From: Opitutia bacterium
Lineage (GTDB): Bacteria; Verrucomicrobiota; Verrucomicrobiia; Opitutales; Opitutaceae
Length of the DNA stretch: 64,000 nt
Direction of reading: 5' to 3'
Assembly: GCA_016190985.1 (NCBI GenBank)
Contig: JACPPI010000018.1
Coordinates: 1-64,000, forward strand
How positions within the stretch are numbered: position 1 is the stretch's first letter; each line of letters opens with the position of its first letter. Shown piece by piece: positions 43,491 to 52,412 of the stretch. Under the pieces are notes generated by a model. That model was not told where the DNA came from and searched no databases. It saw nothing but the letters and a program-made list of their open reading frames with translations. The position numbers were made by a program, and so were the translations under genes.

Positions 43491-46298
43491 TCACTTCCCT
43501 TCGGGCAGCGCGGCAAACGTGATGGCGCGCGACGACTTCAGCGTGGCCTCGGCCAGCTGGTTCAGGTCGGCGGTCGTGATCGCCCGCAGGTCGGGGATCC
43601 GGGTGAGCGGCCACCGGCGCACAGCGGGCTGGCTTTGGATCTTGGACATGATGTGCCGCACCCAGTAGGCATTGTCATTCTGGTCGGAAATGGCGCGGTC
43701 CAGGATCGGCGCGCGGGCCTCGGCCAGCTCCGCGGCCGTGATTCCTTTCCGGGCCAGGCCGTGGGCGATGTCCACCATCAGCTTGGTGACGCGGCGCACC
43801 ATCTCGGGCTTCACGGTCAGGTAGGCGATGAGATAACCGCTCCCCGGGTCCGCCTCGCTTTTCCATTCGGTGACGGACGGCGCGTAGGTGGCGCCCAGGT
43901 CCTCGCGGATTTTCCGCCGCAGCCGCCCTGCCAGGATGGCGCTCAACACTTCCACCCGGCGCGAGACCCTGATGTCGTCGTAGTGCTCCACCGGCCAGAC
44001 GACCTCGATGCCGGCGCGCTGCGGCTCGCCCCGGAAGCGGAAGGTGTGCTCGGCCTGGCTGCGCGCAAAGACCACCGGACGCTCCGTCGCATCCGCCGGG
44101 TTGCGGGCGGGCAGGGCGCCGACGGTCCGGGCCAGCAGCTCGACGGTGGGTTCGAGCGCGAAGTCGCCCACGAGGCCGATCTCCAGCGGCGCCGCGCGCA
44201 GGGCCGGGCCGAGCCAGCCCTGCAGATCCTCCATCGTCCGCGCCTTCACCTGGTCGGCGGTCGGCGAGGCATAGCGCGTGTCGCCCCCGGTCAGCAGGCG
44301 GAACGCGTTTTGCGTGATGATGCCCTCGGGCGTGAAGTCCAGGTCGTGGCAATAGGTGGCCAGCTGCGTGCGGGCGAGGGTGACGCCCTCCGCGTCCCAC
44401 GCCGGGTCGGTCAGGAACGCGCCCAGCACCTGGAGCAACCGGTCCAGGGTCGTGCTGGCGGCCTGCCCGTGGAAACTGAAAAAGGTTTCCAGGCAGCCGA
44501 AGTTCAGGCTCAGGTTGGAGGCCGACAATATGCTGCGCAGCTCTTCCGGCGGATGTTGGCCCAGCGCGCCGTTCAGCAGGGCGCTGCTGGCCAGCGGGGC
44601 CAGGCCGGGCCGGTCGGCCGGCTCGGTGCTCTGGCCCCGGCCGAGCCGGGCGGTCAGGTGCACCGTGGCCGCCTCGAAGGTGGTGCGCTTGAGGTTCACC
44701 CGCACCCCGTTGGCAAATTCGATGAGTTCCACGTCCAGCTCCGGCAGGTGCTCGCGGCGCCGAATCTGCCCGGGCGGACCGAAATCGGTGTAGGCAAACG
44801 GCACGGCCTTCTTGGGCTCCGGCGGCGCGACCGGCCGGGCCAGGCTTTCCTGAAAGGCGTTGGAGACAATCGCGTCGGCGTTGAGCAGCGGGAAATACCC
44901 GAAGCCGAAGATGCCGGCGCGGCCCTCCTGCCAGAGGCTGCGCCACGCCCGGTTGATTTCCAGCGCGTCGATCTGCGGCAGCCACTCGCGGGTCTGGCGC
45001 AGGTTGAGGTCGGGGGCGGTGAGGACGAAGTCCCACAGCGCCGCCTGCATGGCATTGCCGGCCAGGCCGGAGGATTTCTCCGTGGCGGCCTCCTTCGCCT
45101 GCTGCTCGCCGGCGGCGAGCACGGCCGCGCGGGCCTCCGCGATCTCGGCCGGCCGGAAGGTGTATTCAAACGAGCGGCGCAGCTCCTGCTCGGCCGTGGT
45201 GAGCGCGAATTTCCATTCCGGCGAGGGCGCGGAGAAGCGGATCAGCGTCTCGACGCTGTAGGGCGTCGGGAAGCCGGACTGCACGCCGAGTTGGAACAGC
45301 TTGTCGGGATGCGCGCGCACGATCTGGCCCAGCCGCACGTTGAGCATGTAGACGAGCAGGTTGCCGGCGAGCCAGCGCCGCCGCCCCGCCAGCGAATCGG
45401 CGCCGTCGCGCGGCAGCACGGAGATGACTTCCAGGTTGAGGCCGGACACCTTGTCGTCGTGCACGACCTGGGTGGCGCCTTTCGGCGCGTTCTCGATGAA
45501 GCCGGGGTCGAACCGCGGGGCCTCGGCGGTCCGGGCGCGCAACGAATCGAAATGCCGGCGCACCATGGCCTCCAGTTGCGCGGGCTCGGCATCGCCCACG
45601 GCCACGAGGATCATCCGCTCCGGCCGATACCATTTGTCGTAGAAGGCGCGGAGCGACCTGGCGTCGGCCGCCTCCACGTCGCCCTCGATGGGATTGCTCA
45701 GGGCGGAGAGCGGGTAGAGGAACAGCCGCCGCGCCGCATCGGACCGGCTGCCGGGCGACTGGCGGTCGCGCGTCTCGCTGCTGATCACGCCGCGCTCACG
45801 CTTCACCTGCTTCGGGTCGAACTGGATGCCGTCGCCGAAATCCCGCAGCACGGTGAACCAGCGGTCGAGGTCGGCCGGCGCGGCCGACGGGGCGTCGAGG
45901 CCGTAGAGGGTGTGGGTGAGGAAGGTGAAGGCGCTCAGCTCCGGACCGAGCGCCACGCCGTGCGAGGCGAGGTCCGCCAGCAGGGTCTCGCCGGGGTGAT
46001 GCGTGGTGCCGTTGAACGCCATGTGCTCCACGAAATGCGCGAAGCCCCGCTCGCTTTTCGTCTCGTGGGCGAAGCCCACCTGCACGGCCAAACGCAGGCT
46101 GACATGGCCGGCGGGCTGGGCGTTTTTCCGCAGCGCATAGCGCAGCCTGTTGTCGAGGCGGCCCCACACCCACGCCGGATCCGGGGCCAGGCCCTCGGCG
46201 GTGAGCGGCCAGCCGTCGCTGGCGGCCCCGGTCGCCGCCGCGAGCCCGGAGAGCAACATCGCCAAGAGCAACAACCGGTGCGGTGCGGGGAGAGTCAT
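43491..46298 (-). CDS. M16 family zinc metallopeptidase, exported
   Basis: A 935-residue two-halved peptidase of the insulinase/pitrilysin family. A signal peptide (LLLLAMLLSGLAAATGAA) is followed by the inverted zinc motif GFAHFVEHMAFNGTTHHP (HxxEH) and the distal Glu in ERGVISSETRD. The second half repeats the fold without zinc ligands: TARLGRGQST, GLVGDFALEPTVELLARTVGALP, GATYAPSV. It should act in the periplasm or outer membrane. Its substrate is unknown. Confidence 0.93.
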   Translation of the reverse strand: MTLPAPHRLLLLAMLLSGLAAATGAASDGWPLTAEGLAPDPAWVWGRLDNRLRYALRKNAQPAGHVSLRLAVQVGFAHETKSERGFAHFVEHMAFNGTTHHPGETLLADLASHGVALGPELSAFTFLTHTLYGLDAPSAAPADLDRWFTVLRDFGDGIQFDPKQVKRERGVISSETRDRQSPGSRSDAARRLFLYPLSALSNPIEGDVEAADARSLRAFYDKWYRPERMILVAVGDAEPAQLEAMVRRHFDSLRARTAEAPRFDPGFIENAPKGATQVVHDDKVSGLNLEVISVLPRDGADSLAGRRRWLAGNLLVYMLNVRLGQIVRAHPDKLFQLGVQSGFPTPYSVETLIRFSAPSPEWKFALTTAEQELRRSFEYTFRPAEIAEARAAVLAAGEQQAKEAATEKSSGLAGNAMQAALWDFVLTAPDLNLRQTREWLPQIDALEINRAWRSLWQEGRAGIFGFGYFPLLNADAIVSNAFQESLARPVAPPEPKKAVPFAYTDFGPPGQIRRREHLPELDVELIEFANGVRVNLKRTTFEAATVHLTARLGRGQSTEPADRPGLAPLASSALLNGALGQHPPEELRSILSASNLSLNFGCLETFFSFHGQAASTTLDRLLQVLGAFLTDPAWDAEGVTLARTQLATYCHDLDFTPEGIITQNAFRLLTGGDTRYASPTADQVKARTMEDLQGWLGPALRAAPLEIGLVGDFALEPTVELLARTVGALPARNPADATERPVVFARSQAEHTFRFRGEPQRAGIEVVWPVEHYDDIRVSRRVEVLSAILAGRLRRKIREDLGATYAPSVTEWKSEADPGSGYLIAYLTVKPEMVRRVTKLMVDIAHGLARKGITAAELAEARAPILDRAISDQNDNAYWVRHIMSKIQSQPAVRRWPLTRIPDLRAITTADLNQLAEATLKSSRAITFAALPEGK

Positions 46299-46416
46299 GC
46301 GACGCGCCGACTAAATTGGGCGGCCCGAAACCCGTCAAGGAACGACATGGCCTGAGACTACGCCGTGCCCGGCCTGACCCCTTCTCAGGCTCTTCTCAGG
46401 CTCCTCGGGCTGCTGT

Positions 46417-46926
46417 TCATTTTGCCGGCCCTGTCGGCGCGTTGGCATTCCAAATATTGGAATAGATCTTCCATACGCCTGATTCCTTCTTCCAGACGTT
46501 CAAGTATTTTCCCGTTTCCCGGGTCTTGTCTTGGCCGTAGACCATGACGTAGGTGCCTTGGTCGATCAGTAGATCCTCATTGCCGTAGAAGTCGGTGGTT
46601 TCTTCGCGGAACTCCGAGACACCGGTTTCAAGATATTCCCTTGTCAGCTTCGCGATGGCGTCGCGACCAATCGCCGGGTCCGCACCGGGTGGAAGGCACT
46701 TGGCATCTAAGGTGAACATGCCGTCGATGGTGACTTGGTCGCCCCGGACATGAGCCGCCGTGAAGCGCTCATTATTTGCCTCAATCAGTTTTTGCATCTC
46801 GGCCAGATTGAATCCTGTGTGGCCGGCCTTGCCGCTGGAGGTAGAGGATGATGGAAGAACGCTGCAACCGACCGTTGCCGAAAGCGCAATGATCGAGGCC
46901 AATGTGGGGATAAGGCGGTTTTTCAT
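46417..46926 (-). CDS. SnoaL/DUF4440-like lipoprotein
   Basis: A 169-residue lipoprotein (lipobox SATVGCS) with an NTF2-like fold: NNERFTAAHVRGDQVTIDGMFTLDAKCLPPG, IGRDAIAKLTREYLETG, GTYVMVYGQDKTRETGKYLNVWKKESGVWKIYSNIWN. The domain is common in ketosteroid-isomerase-like and stress proteins; no catalytic role can be assigned. GC content is lower than in neighbours. The ATG gives MKNRLIPTLAS. Confidence 0.8.
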   Translation of the reverse strand: MKNRLIPTLASIIALSATVGCSVLPSSSTSSGKAGHTGFNLAEMQKLIEANNERFTAAHVRGDQVTIDGMFTLDAKCLPPGADPAIGRDAIAKLTREYLETGVSEFREETTDFYGNEDLLIDQGTYVMVYGQDKTRETGKYLNVWKKESGVWKIYSNIWNANAPTGPAK

Positions 46927-47163
46927 GATGTGCTGGATTATGTTTGGCGAAGAGGGATTGCCCAACCGTGTTATTCGGCCTTAGTCGAAAGCCTTGCTGG
47001 CGTGGGGTCATGGGGTCAGGAAAGCCGGAAGCCGCTGGGCAAAAGGGCGAAGCTTTTCCAGTAAGGCTTTTTGCGGGTGTGCCAGCATCCGACAAAAACC
47101 TTACCCGCTGTCTCGCCGCTGCCGTTGATTGAGCGGTCAGCGGTCATGCGGTGCCGGTCCGGC

Positions 47164-48078
47164 TTACTTCGCCGTGACGGTGACGGCGACGGAGCTTTCG
47201 CCGGCGCTGCTGGTGAAGAAGAGGGAGCCGCTGCCGGGTTTGCCACCTTGCACGGGCACGGTGACGCTGGTGGCGTTGGCGGGCACCATCACCTCGGGCA
47301 TGATGACGCTGTCGGGCACGTCGGTGCGGACATCAATGAGCATGCCGCCGGCGGGAGCGGGAGCGGGGATGGTGAAGGTGAGGGCCTGGTGCTCGCCGGA
47401 GCGGAGGGTCAGCGCGGCGGGCGCGACCGAGAAGCTGATGGCGTCGACGCGGAAGGTGCCGACGTCGAGGCTGACGCCGGCGTTGACGATGCTGAGGCGG
47501 TAGGTGCGCCCGGGCGCGACGGCGGGGACGAAGAAGCTGAGCGAGCTGGGCGACTCGAAGACCGTGCGGGTGGGGTTCTGGTCGAAGTAGACGAGGTCGG
47601 TGGGCGTGAAGCCGGCGCCGAGGATGCTGACGCGCGAGCCGACCGGAGCGCGGGTGGCCTCGGAGCGGATGACATAGCGGCCCGTGATCTTCATCGTCTG
47701 GATCTCGGAAGTCAGCGCGTTGACCGCGCCGCTGGTGCTGCCCTTGCCGGCGTATTCGCAGATGAAGTAGTAGCGCGCGTCCTCGCGGCCGGCGGGCACC
47801 TGGTATTCGAATTCCCAGATGTCGGAGCCGGCGGTGCTCTTGGTCATCTTGTAGGCCGAGCCGTCGATGATGATGCGCGGGGAGATGCTGGCCTCGTCAA
47901 CCTGGCTGCTCGGGTGGAAGCTGGCCGTGATGGTGTAGATCTGCGACGGGTTGGCGGGGACGGTGTCGGGCGTCAGGTTGGTGATGGTCAGGTTGCAGCC
48001 GGTGAGGACCAGCAGCGCCACCGCGGCGGTGAGGGCCGGGAAAATTCTGCTCGCGTGAAGGAAGGGAGTCTTGTGCAT
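47164..48078 (-). CDS. putative lipoprotein with Ig-like/IPT-type domains
   Basis: A 304-residue protein with a lipobox (LLVLTGCNLTI) and beta-rich repeats. The segment RAPVGSRVSILGAGFTPTDLVYFDQNP looks like an IPT/TIG domain (G-x-x-V-x-I-x-G-x-G-F). The C-terminus (PAALTLRSGEHQALTFTIPAP, SLFFTSSAGESSVAVTV) looks like another Ig-type strand set. Probably a surface or periplasmic structural/binding protein. It is divergent from hemW. The 237 bases before the SnoaL gene hold nothing I can identify. Confidence 0.65.
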   Translation of the reverse strand: MHKTPFLHASRIFPALTAAVALLVLTGCNLTITNLTPDTVPANPSQIYTITASFHPSSQVDEASISPRIIIDGSAYKMTKSTAGSDIWEFEYQVPAGREDARYYFICEYAGKGSTSGAVNALTSEIQTMKITGRYVIRSEATRAPVGSRVSILGAGFTPTDLVYFDQNPTRTVFESPSSLSFFVPAVAPGRTYRLSIVNAGVSLDVGTFRVDAISFSVAPAALTLRSGEHQALTFTIPAPAPAGGMLIDVRTDVPDSVIMPEVMVPANATSVTVPVQGGKPGSGSLFFTSSAGESSVAVTVTAK

Positions 48079-48142
48079 TTGGATAAAGTGATCGCCGGGG
48101 CCGCGTAGGCCGTTGGCTGGTCGTAAATTGACTCATTTCATA

Positions 48143-49393
48143 ATGGCCGGGTTCCCCTCAGGGCAAGAAAAAGCTCAGGTCGCGGTCGCGCCGCCGCTGG
48201 GGGTCTATGTGCATGTGCCGTTCTGCGCGACGACATGCGACTTCTGCGCGTTCTACCAGACGGTGCCGAAGGGCGACGCGGTGCGGCGGTATGTCGATGC
48301 CGTGGAGGCGGAAGCGGCGCTGGTCAACTGGGCCCATGCGACGGATTCGGCTGGCTCACCGCAGGCAGGCTCAGGGCAGGACGCGCGGCGCGCGGCCACG
48401 GCGTTCTGGGGCGGTGGCACGCCGGGGCTGCTGGCGGCGGCGGAGATCGAGCGGCTCGGCCGCATCATGCTGCGCCATGCCGGCCAGCCGGAGGAGTGGA
48501 CGGTCGAGCTGGCGCCGGCGACGGTCACGCCCGAACGGCTGGCCGTGCTCAAGTCGCTCGGCGTGACGCGCGTGTCGATGGGCGTGCAGAGTTTCGACGC
48601 GGCGTTGCTCGACGCGCTGGGCCGGCAGCACACGCCGGCGCAGATTTACCGGGCCTACGACCTGATCCGGGCGGCGGGCTTCGCCAGCGTGAACCTCGAC
48701 CTGATGTTCGCGTTGCCGGGCCAGACCGAGGCGCAGTGGCGCGCGGACCTCGCCGAGGCCTTGCGGCTGGCGCCCGACCACCTCTCGACCTATTGCCTGA
48801 CCTTCGAGGAGGACACGGCGCTGTGGGTGAAGCTCTCGCAGGGCAAGGTGAAGCTCGATGCGGACAAGGAGGCGGCGTTCTACGTGAAGACCTGGGAATA
48901 CCTCGAGGCCGCCGGCTACGCGCAGTATGAGGTGTCGAATTTCGCGCGGCGCGGCCACCAGTGCCGGCACAACCTCAACACCTGGCACATGCACGAGTGG
49001 GTCGGGCTCGGGCCGTCGGGGGCGTCGCAGCACGCCGGCTGGCGCGCGGCCAACCCATCCGACCTCACGCTCTGGCACGCCGATGTCGCCGCCGGTCGCC
49101 GCGCCACGGCGGACCGCGTGGCATTGACCAACGACTTGCTCGCGGCCGACGCCGTGATCTTCGGCCTGCGCATGAACGACGGCGTGTCGCTGCCGCGGCT
49201 GCGCCGGCGGTTCCCGACGGCGGACTGGTGCGGCTTGGAGGACATCTTGCCGAGATTCCTTTTCGGCGGCCTGCTCACGGCGACGGTCGAGGGCCGCATC
49301 AGCCTGACGCCCCGCGGCCGGCTGCTGGCCGACGCGGTCGGTGCGGATATCCTTGAGGCTTTTGAATCCTCTGCGAAGGTGGCGGGCAAATGA
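48143..49393 (+). CDS. hemW: radical SAM haem chaperone HemW
   Basis: Radical SAM protein related to coproporphyrinogen oxidase HemN, thought to deliver haem. The 416 residues show the CxxxCxxC cluster in VHVPFCATTCDFCAFY, FWGGGTPGLL, VSMGVQSFDAALLDALGRQH, NLDLMFALPGQTEAQW, LSTYCLTFEEDTALW and YEVSNFARRGHQCRHN. A short insert (SAGSPQAGSGQDA) lies before GGGTP. I start at MAGFPSG; an upstream ATG adds ten residues. Confidence 0.88.
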   Translation: MAGFPSGQEKAQVAVAPPLGVYVHVPFCATTCDFCAFYQTVPKGDAVRRYVDAVEAEAALVNWAHATDSAGSPQAGSGQDARRAATAFWGGGTPGLLAAAEIERLGRIMLRHAGQPEEWTVELAPATVTPERLAVLKSLGVTRVSMGVQSFDAALLDALGRQHTPAQIYRAYDLIRAAGFASVNLDLMFALPGQTEAQWRADLAEALRLAPDHLSTYCLTFEEDTALWVKLSQGKVKLDADKEAAFYVKTWEYLEAAGYAQYEVSNFARRGHQCRHNLNTWHMHEWVGLGPSGASQHAGWRAANPSDLTLWHADVAAGRRATADRVALTNDLLAADAVIFGLRMNDGVSLPRLRRRFPTADWCGLEDILPRFLFGGLLTATVEGRISLTPRGRLLADAVGADILEAFESSAKVAGK

Positions 49394-49417
49394 TGACAAT
49401 TTACGCACGCTGTGCCC

Positions 49418-49521
49418 CACACACCCCGGCGCTGCGCGCCACCCCTCTTGATCGAGGGGATTCCAAGGCGCGTGTTCCGAAGATCCCCTCTGGAGAGGGG
49501 TGCCCGAAGGGCGGGGTGTGT
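49418..49521 (+). repeat. family H compound palindrome (ACACCCCG type)
   Basis: Outer arms CACACACCCCG and CGGGGTGTGT enclose ACCCCTCTTGATCGAGGGGAT and ATCCCCTCTGGAGAGGGGT hairpins. It occupies the space between hemW and the lipoprotein gene. Confidence 0.75.
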
Positions 49522-49548
49522 CGAAGCTTCATGGCGCGCGGGGAAGCC

Positions 49549-50028
49549 ATGCTCCGCCTCCTCGCCCTGTTTCCCGTCCTGCTGTTGCTCAATGGCTGCC
49601 AGACCAAGGAGGCCTCGCCGCTGGACCAGACGCTGGTCGCGCGGTTCTTCATGGAGGTGCGGCAAGGCGTGCCCGGCGTCACGGTGCAGCTGCCCGTCAG
49701 CAAGGTCGCGGTGAACATCAACCCGAAGCCGGTGCTCGTGGAATACGACATCGCCAACGTCGAGTTCGCCAAGGTGGACCTCGGCTGGTGCCTTTATTTC
49801 CAGTTCAATTCCGCGGCGGCGCGCGACCTCTACCGTCTGAGCGCGGCCAATCTCGGCGGACGGCTGGTGCTGACCCTGAACGACCAGCCGATCGGGGCGC
49901 GCCGCCTCGACCAGCCGATCGCCGACGGCGGGTTCCTGATCTTCCTCGAGGTGCCGAACGAGGAGCTGCCGCCCATCGCGGAACGGCTGAAGCGCACCTC
50001 GGCCGCCATCGCCAAGAAAGGCCGGTGA
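49549..50028 (+). CDS. small lipoprotein of unknown function
   Basis: A 159-residue lipoprotein (MLRLLALFPVLLLLNGCQTKE). The mature part (VTVQLPVSKVAVNINPKPVLVEYDIANVEFAKVDLG and LGGRLVLTLNDQPIGARRLDQPIADG) is beta-rich; I recognise no family. An ATG at 49531 would add six residues; the longer frame before that is palindromic repeat and unlikely to be coding. Confidence 0.7.
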   Translation: MLRLLALFPVLLLLNGCQTKEASPLDQTLVARFFMEVRQGVPGVTVQLPVSKVAVNINPKPVLVEYDIANVEFAKVDLGWCLYFQFNSAAARDLYRLSAANLGGRLVLTLNDQPIGARRLDQPIADGGFLIFLEVPNEELPPIAERLKRTSAAIAKKGR

Positions 50029-50037
50029 GCCATGGTC

Positions 50038-50128
50038 CGTCATCCTGAGCGGGGCGAAGGATCCGGTCGGGCGTTTCCCGGAACGGCGCATGTATAACTG
50101 GATTCTTCGCTTCGCTCAGAATGACAGG
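50038..50128 (+). repeat. family B palindromic repeat overlapping an M23 peptidase start
   Basis: Left arm TCATCCTGAGCGGGGCGAAG, GATCC; right arm TGGATTCTTCGCTTCGCTCA, GAATGACA. The ATG of the next gene lies in its loop and the first 13 codons run through the right arm. Confidence 0.85.
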
Positions 50129-51148
50129 TGTCGGAGATTTGGTCTCTTGCTTTGCGCGACTCTGCTCGCCGCCCCGTTCGCTTCCGCCCAGCGGGTCGAG
50201 TTTATCTGGCCGACGCCCAACCGCGCCTGGGAACAGGGTCGCGACCACACCGCCTGGGTGCAGCCTACCGTCTCGGGCGACCCGGAGTCCGGCCTGTTCG
50301 GCTGCGTGCGCAGCGGCGGCGCCCAGTTCCACGAAGGACTCGACATCCGCGCCGTCTCGCGCGACGCCCGCGGCGAGCCGGCGGACAAGATTTTCGCGGC
50401 GATGGACGGTGTCGTGCGCCACGTGAACACCGCGCCGGGCAACAGCAACTATGGCCGCTATGTTGTCATCGAGCACCCTGATCTCTCGCCGGCGGTCTAC
50501 ACGCTCTATGCGCATTTGGCCAAGGTGGAACCCGGCCTCCGGCCGGGTTTGGCCGTGGCGCGCGGGCAGGCCATCGCCACCATGGGCCGCAGCGAAGGGA
50601 GCACGGCGATCCCGAAGGAGCGCGCGCACCTGCATTTCGAGATCGGCCTGGTGGCGACGCAGAACTTCGCCCCGTGGTATGCGTGGCGGCGTTTCGGCAG
50701 CCCCAACGAGCACGGCGCCTACAACGGCATGAACCTGCTGGGCCTCGACCCGCTGGATTTCCTGCGCGAGTGGCGCCGGCGCCGCGTGGACAATTTCCAG
50801 GAATACCTCGGCCGGATGCGCGCCGTGGTGACGGTGCGCGTGGCCACGACCCGCACGCCGGACTTCATCACCCGCTACCCGGCGTTGCTGCGCAAGCCGG
50901 TGCCGTTGGGGCTCGTCGCGGGTTGGGAGGTGGAGTGCAACGCCACCGGCCTGCCGTTCGCCTGGACCCCGCTCACCGCGGCGGAGCTCGGCGGACAGCG
51001 CGAGGGCACGGCGCGCATCGTCGCGGCTGATGCAGCGCTGCTCCGCGCCACGCGGTGCAAGTCGCTCGCGAAGCCCGGCCGGGGCGGCGCCTACACCCTC
51101 GGCGGCGACCTCACCACGATGCTGCAACTGGTGTTCGGGCTGCGATGA
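50090..51148 (+). CDS. exported M23 (LytM-type) peptidase
   Basis: Probable peptidoglycan endopeptidase or regulator, 352 residues. After the signal peptide the LytM domain shows GGAQFHEGLDIRAVSR (HxxxD zinc ligands), IFAAMDGVVRHVNTAPGNSNYGRYVVIEH, VYTLYAHLAKVEPGL, RGQAIATMGRSEG and RAHLHFEIGL (HxH). A second beta-rich domain follows. The signal peptide N-region (MYNWILRFAQNDR) is translated from the arm of a palindromic repeat, and no other Met, or Val start leaving a full signal peptide, is available. Confidence 0.85.
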   Translation: MYNWILRFAQNDRCRRFGLLLCATLLAAPFASAQRVEFIWPTPNRAWEQGRDHTAWVQPTVSGDPESGLFGCVRSGGAQFHEGLDIRAVSRDARGEPADKIFAAMDGVVRHVNTAPGNSNYGRYVVIEHPDLSPAVYTLYAHLAKVEPGLRPGLAVARGQAIATMGRSEGSTAIPKERAHLHFEIGLVATQNFAPWYAWRRFGSPNEHGAYNGMNLLGLDPLDFLREWRRRRVDNFQEYLGRMRAVVTVRVATTRTPDFITRYPALLRKPVPLGLVAGWEVECNATGLPFAWTPLTAAELGGQREGTARIVAADAALLRATRCKSLAKPGRGGAYTLGGDLTTMLQLVFGLR

Positions 51149-51182
51149 TGATCCGCGGCCGTCGCATGCCGGTCGATATGGC

Positions 51183-51207
51183 TGATGTCAACTAATAGTT
51201 GACATCA
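51183..51207 (+). terminator. perfect palindrome, probable terminator
   Basis: TGATGTCAACT, loop AAT, AGTTGACATCA, then GACTTTTG. It lies between convergent genes and could terminate the M23 transcript. An operator role is less likely given the position. Confidence 0.5.
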
Positions 51208-51270
51208 GACTTTTGCCGGAAACGAGAACGACGCTGAGGATACGTGTGTGCCGGGCTGCCGGCAGTCTGC

Positions 51271-51645
51271 TCAACTCTGCGGTTTCAGTTGCTTGAGCAG
51301 TTTCTGGAACTCGGGGTCGTCCTTGAGCATCTCCAGGTCGGGATCCTGCTGCATCCAGTCGAGGTCGTCGTAACCGAGCGCCAGGGCCTTGCGGAGGGAG
51401 CGGAGCGCATCTGGGCGCTTTTTGCTGAGGGCGAGGGAGCAGGCGAGGTTGTAGTGGGCGGTGGGATTGTCGGGCTCGAGGCGCACCAGCTTGCGGTCCA
51501 TCTTCAGGCCGTCGGCGATGCGGCCGACCTTGGTGTAGAGGCCGCCGAGCAGGCCGACCACGTCGACATAGCCGGGGCAGCGACGGTGCACGGCCTCGAA
51601 GAACTCGATTTCAAACTGCGGGTCGGGCTTGGCGCGGGTGGACAT
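51271..51645 (-). CDS. small TPR-like protein
   Basis: A 124-residue soluble protein with two or three TPR-like units: DVVGLLGGLYTKVGRIADGLKMDRKLVRLEPDNPTAHYNLACSLALSKKRPDALRSLRKALALGY. The tail DLDWMQQDPDLEMLKDDPEFQKLLKQL is frequent in TPR proteins. Likely a protein-interaction module; partner unknown. A family A repeat separates it from fur. Confidence 0.8.
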   Translation of the reverse strand: MSTRAKPDPQFEIEFFEAVHRRCPGYVDVVGLLGGLYTKVGRIADGLKMDRKLVRLEPDNPTAHYNLACSLALSKKRPDALRSLRKALALGYDDLDWMQQDPDLEMLKDDPEFQKLLKQLKPQS

Positions 51646-51666
51646 GGATCAATTCAGCGGCAGGTA

Positions 51667-51772
51667 ACCACGGATTGCACGGATACGATCCGGATAAGAG
51701 CCGATGGCAAGTCTCGGAGTTCGAAGTCTTGGCTTCCAAATCCGTGTTCTCCGTGAAATCCGTGGTGAAATA
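51667..51772 (+). repeat. family A palindromic repeat between TPR gene and fur
   Basis: Left arm CCACGGATTGCACGGAT, right arm AATCCGTGTTCTCCGTGAAAT, CCGTGGTGAAAT. Confidence 0.8.
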
Positions 51773-51781
51773 TTTTTCTCA

Positions 51782-52249
51782 TCAGGTCTTGCGACGGTTG
51801 GGGCAGCGGCCGGCCGAGCGCCAGGCGATGCACTGGGCGCTGACCTGCAGGCGCTGCGAGACGGGCTTCAGGCCGAGCTTGAGCGAGACGGTGCTGCCAT
51901 ACCACTCCATGAACGGGGCGCTGATCTCGAAGATCTTGTCGCAGTCCTCGCACACGACCTGCGCGACCTGCGTGTTGCCGTCGGTGGCGGCGCGGTAGAA
52001 TTTCTCCCCGGAGCCGATGTCGACCTCGCGCAACACCTGGCACTTGGTCATCAGGGGCAGGGTGCGGTAGACGGTGGCGCGGGACACGGAGTCGTCGATC
52101 TTCCGGGCGGAATCGAGCAGCACATCCGCCGTGAAATGTTCTTTCTGGGCGAAGGCGGCCTTGAAGATGGCGAGGCGCTGGTCGGTCACGCGCAATCCCT
52201 GCCGGCCGAGGTAGGCTTGGAATTTATCGCGGGCGGCGTCGACACTCAC
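51782..52249 (-). CDS. fur: Fur family metalloregulator
   Basis: Dimeric metal- or peroxide-responsive repressor, 155 residues. The winged helix shows GLRVTDQRLAIFKAAFAQKEHFTADVLLDSARK and VSRATVYRTLPLMTKCQVLREV. The dimer domain has VCEDCDKIFE (CxxC) and a second cysteine pair near the C-terminus in QCIAWRSAGRCPNRRK. Whether it senses iron, zinc or peroxide is unclear. The GTG start is my choice; upstream sequence toward priA is repeat. Confidence 0.9.
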   Translation of the reverse strand: MSVDAARDKFQAYLGRQGLRVTDQRLAIFKAAFAQKEHFTADVLLDSARKIDDSVSRATVYRTLPLMTKCQVLREVDIGSGEKFYRAATDGNTQVAQVVCEDCDKIFEISAPFMEWYGSTVSLKLGLKPVSQRLQVSAQCIAWRSAGRCPNRRKT

Positions 52250-52317
52250 GGCGGCAATGTCGGTGCGCGCGGCGCGGCCTGTCAAAGGGATATTGGGGTT
52301 GGGCGGCGAGAGGTGGA

Positions 52318-52365
52318 GCGGCTTGCCCTCAAGCCGCTGGAACGCGTTGGGGGCAACGCGTTCCA
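52318..52365 (+). repeat. tandem perfect hairpins between fur and priA
   Basis: GCGGCTTG-CCCT-CAAGCCGC (8 bp) is directly followed by TGGAACGCGTTG-GGGG-CAACGCGTTCCA (12 bp). Both stems are perfect. They lie between divergent fur and priA starts. Confidence 0.85.
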
Positions 52366-52412
52366 CCACAAAACACGTTGCCTCGTTCCGCGCCCCGCGC
52401 TCACTTGAGGCG

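Noticed and set aside
46927-47163. Possible small genes in the 237-base gap
   Set aside because: Short frames exist on both strands, but none has a ribosome binding site, motif or coding bias.
48355-48400. Repeat insertion in hemW (SAGSPQAGSGQDA)
   Set aside because: The GCAGGCTCAGGGCAGG stretch is suggestive, but it is short and I could not find a second copy in the window.
49390-49548. N-terminal extension of the lipoprotein from 49390
   Set aside because: This stretch is a palindromic repeat, and a standard lipoprotein signal starts at 49549.
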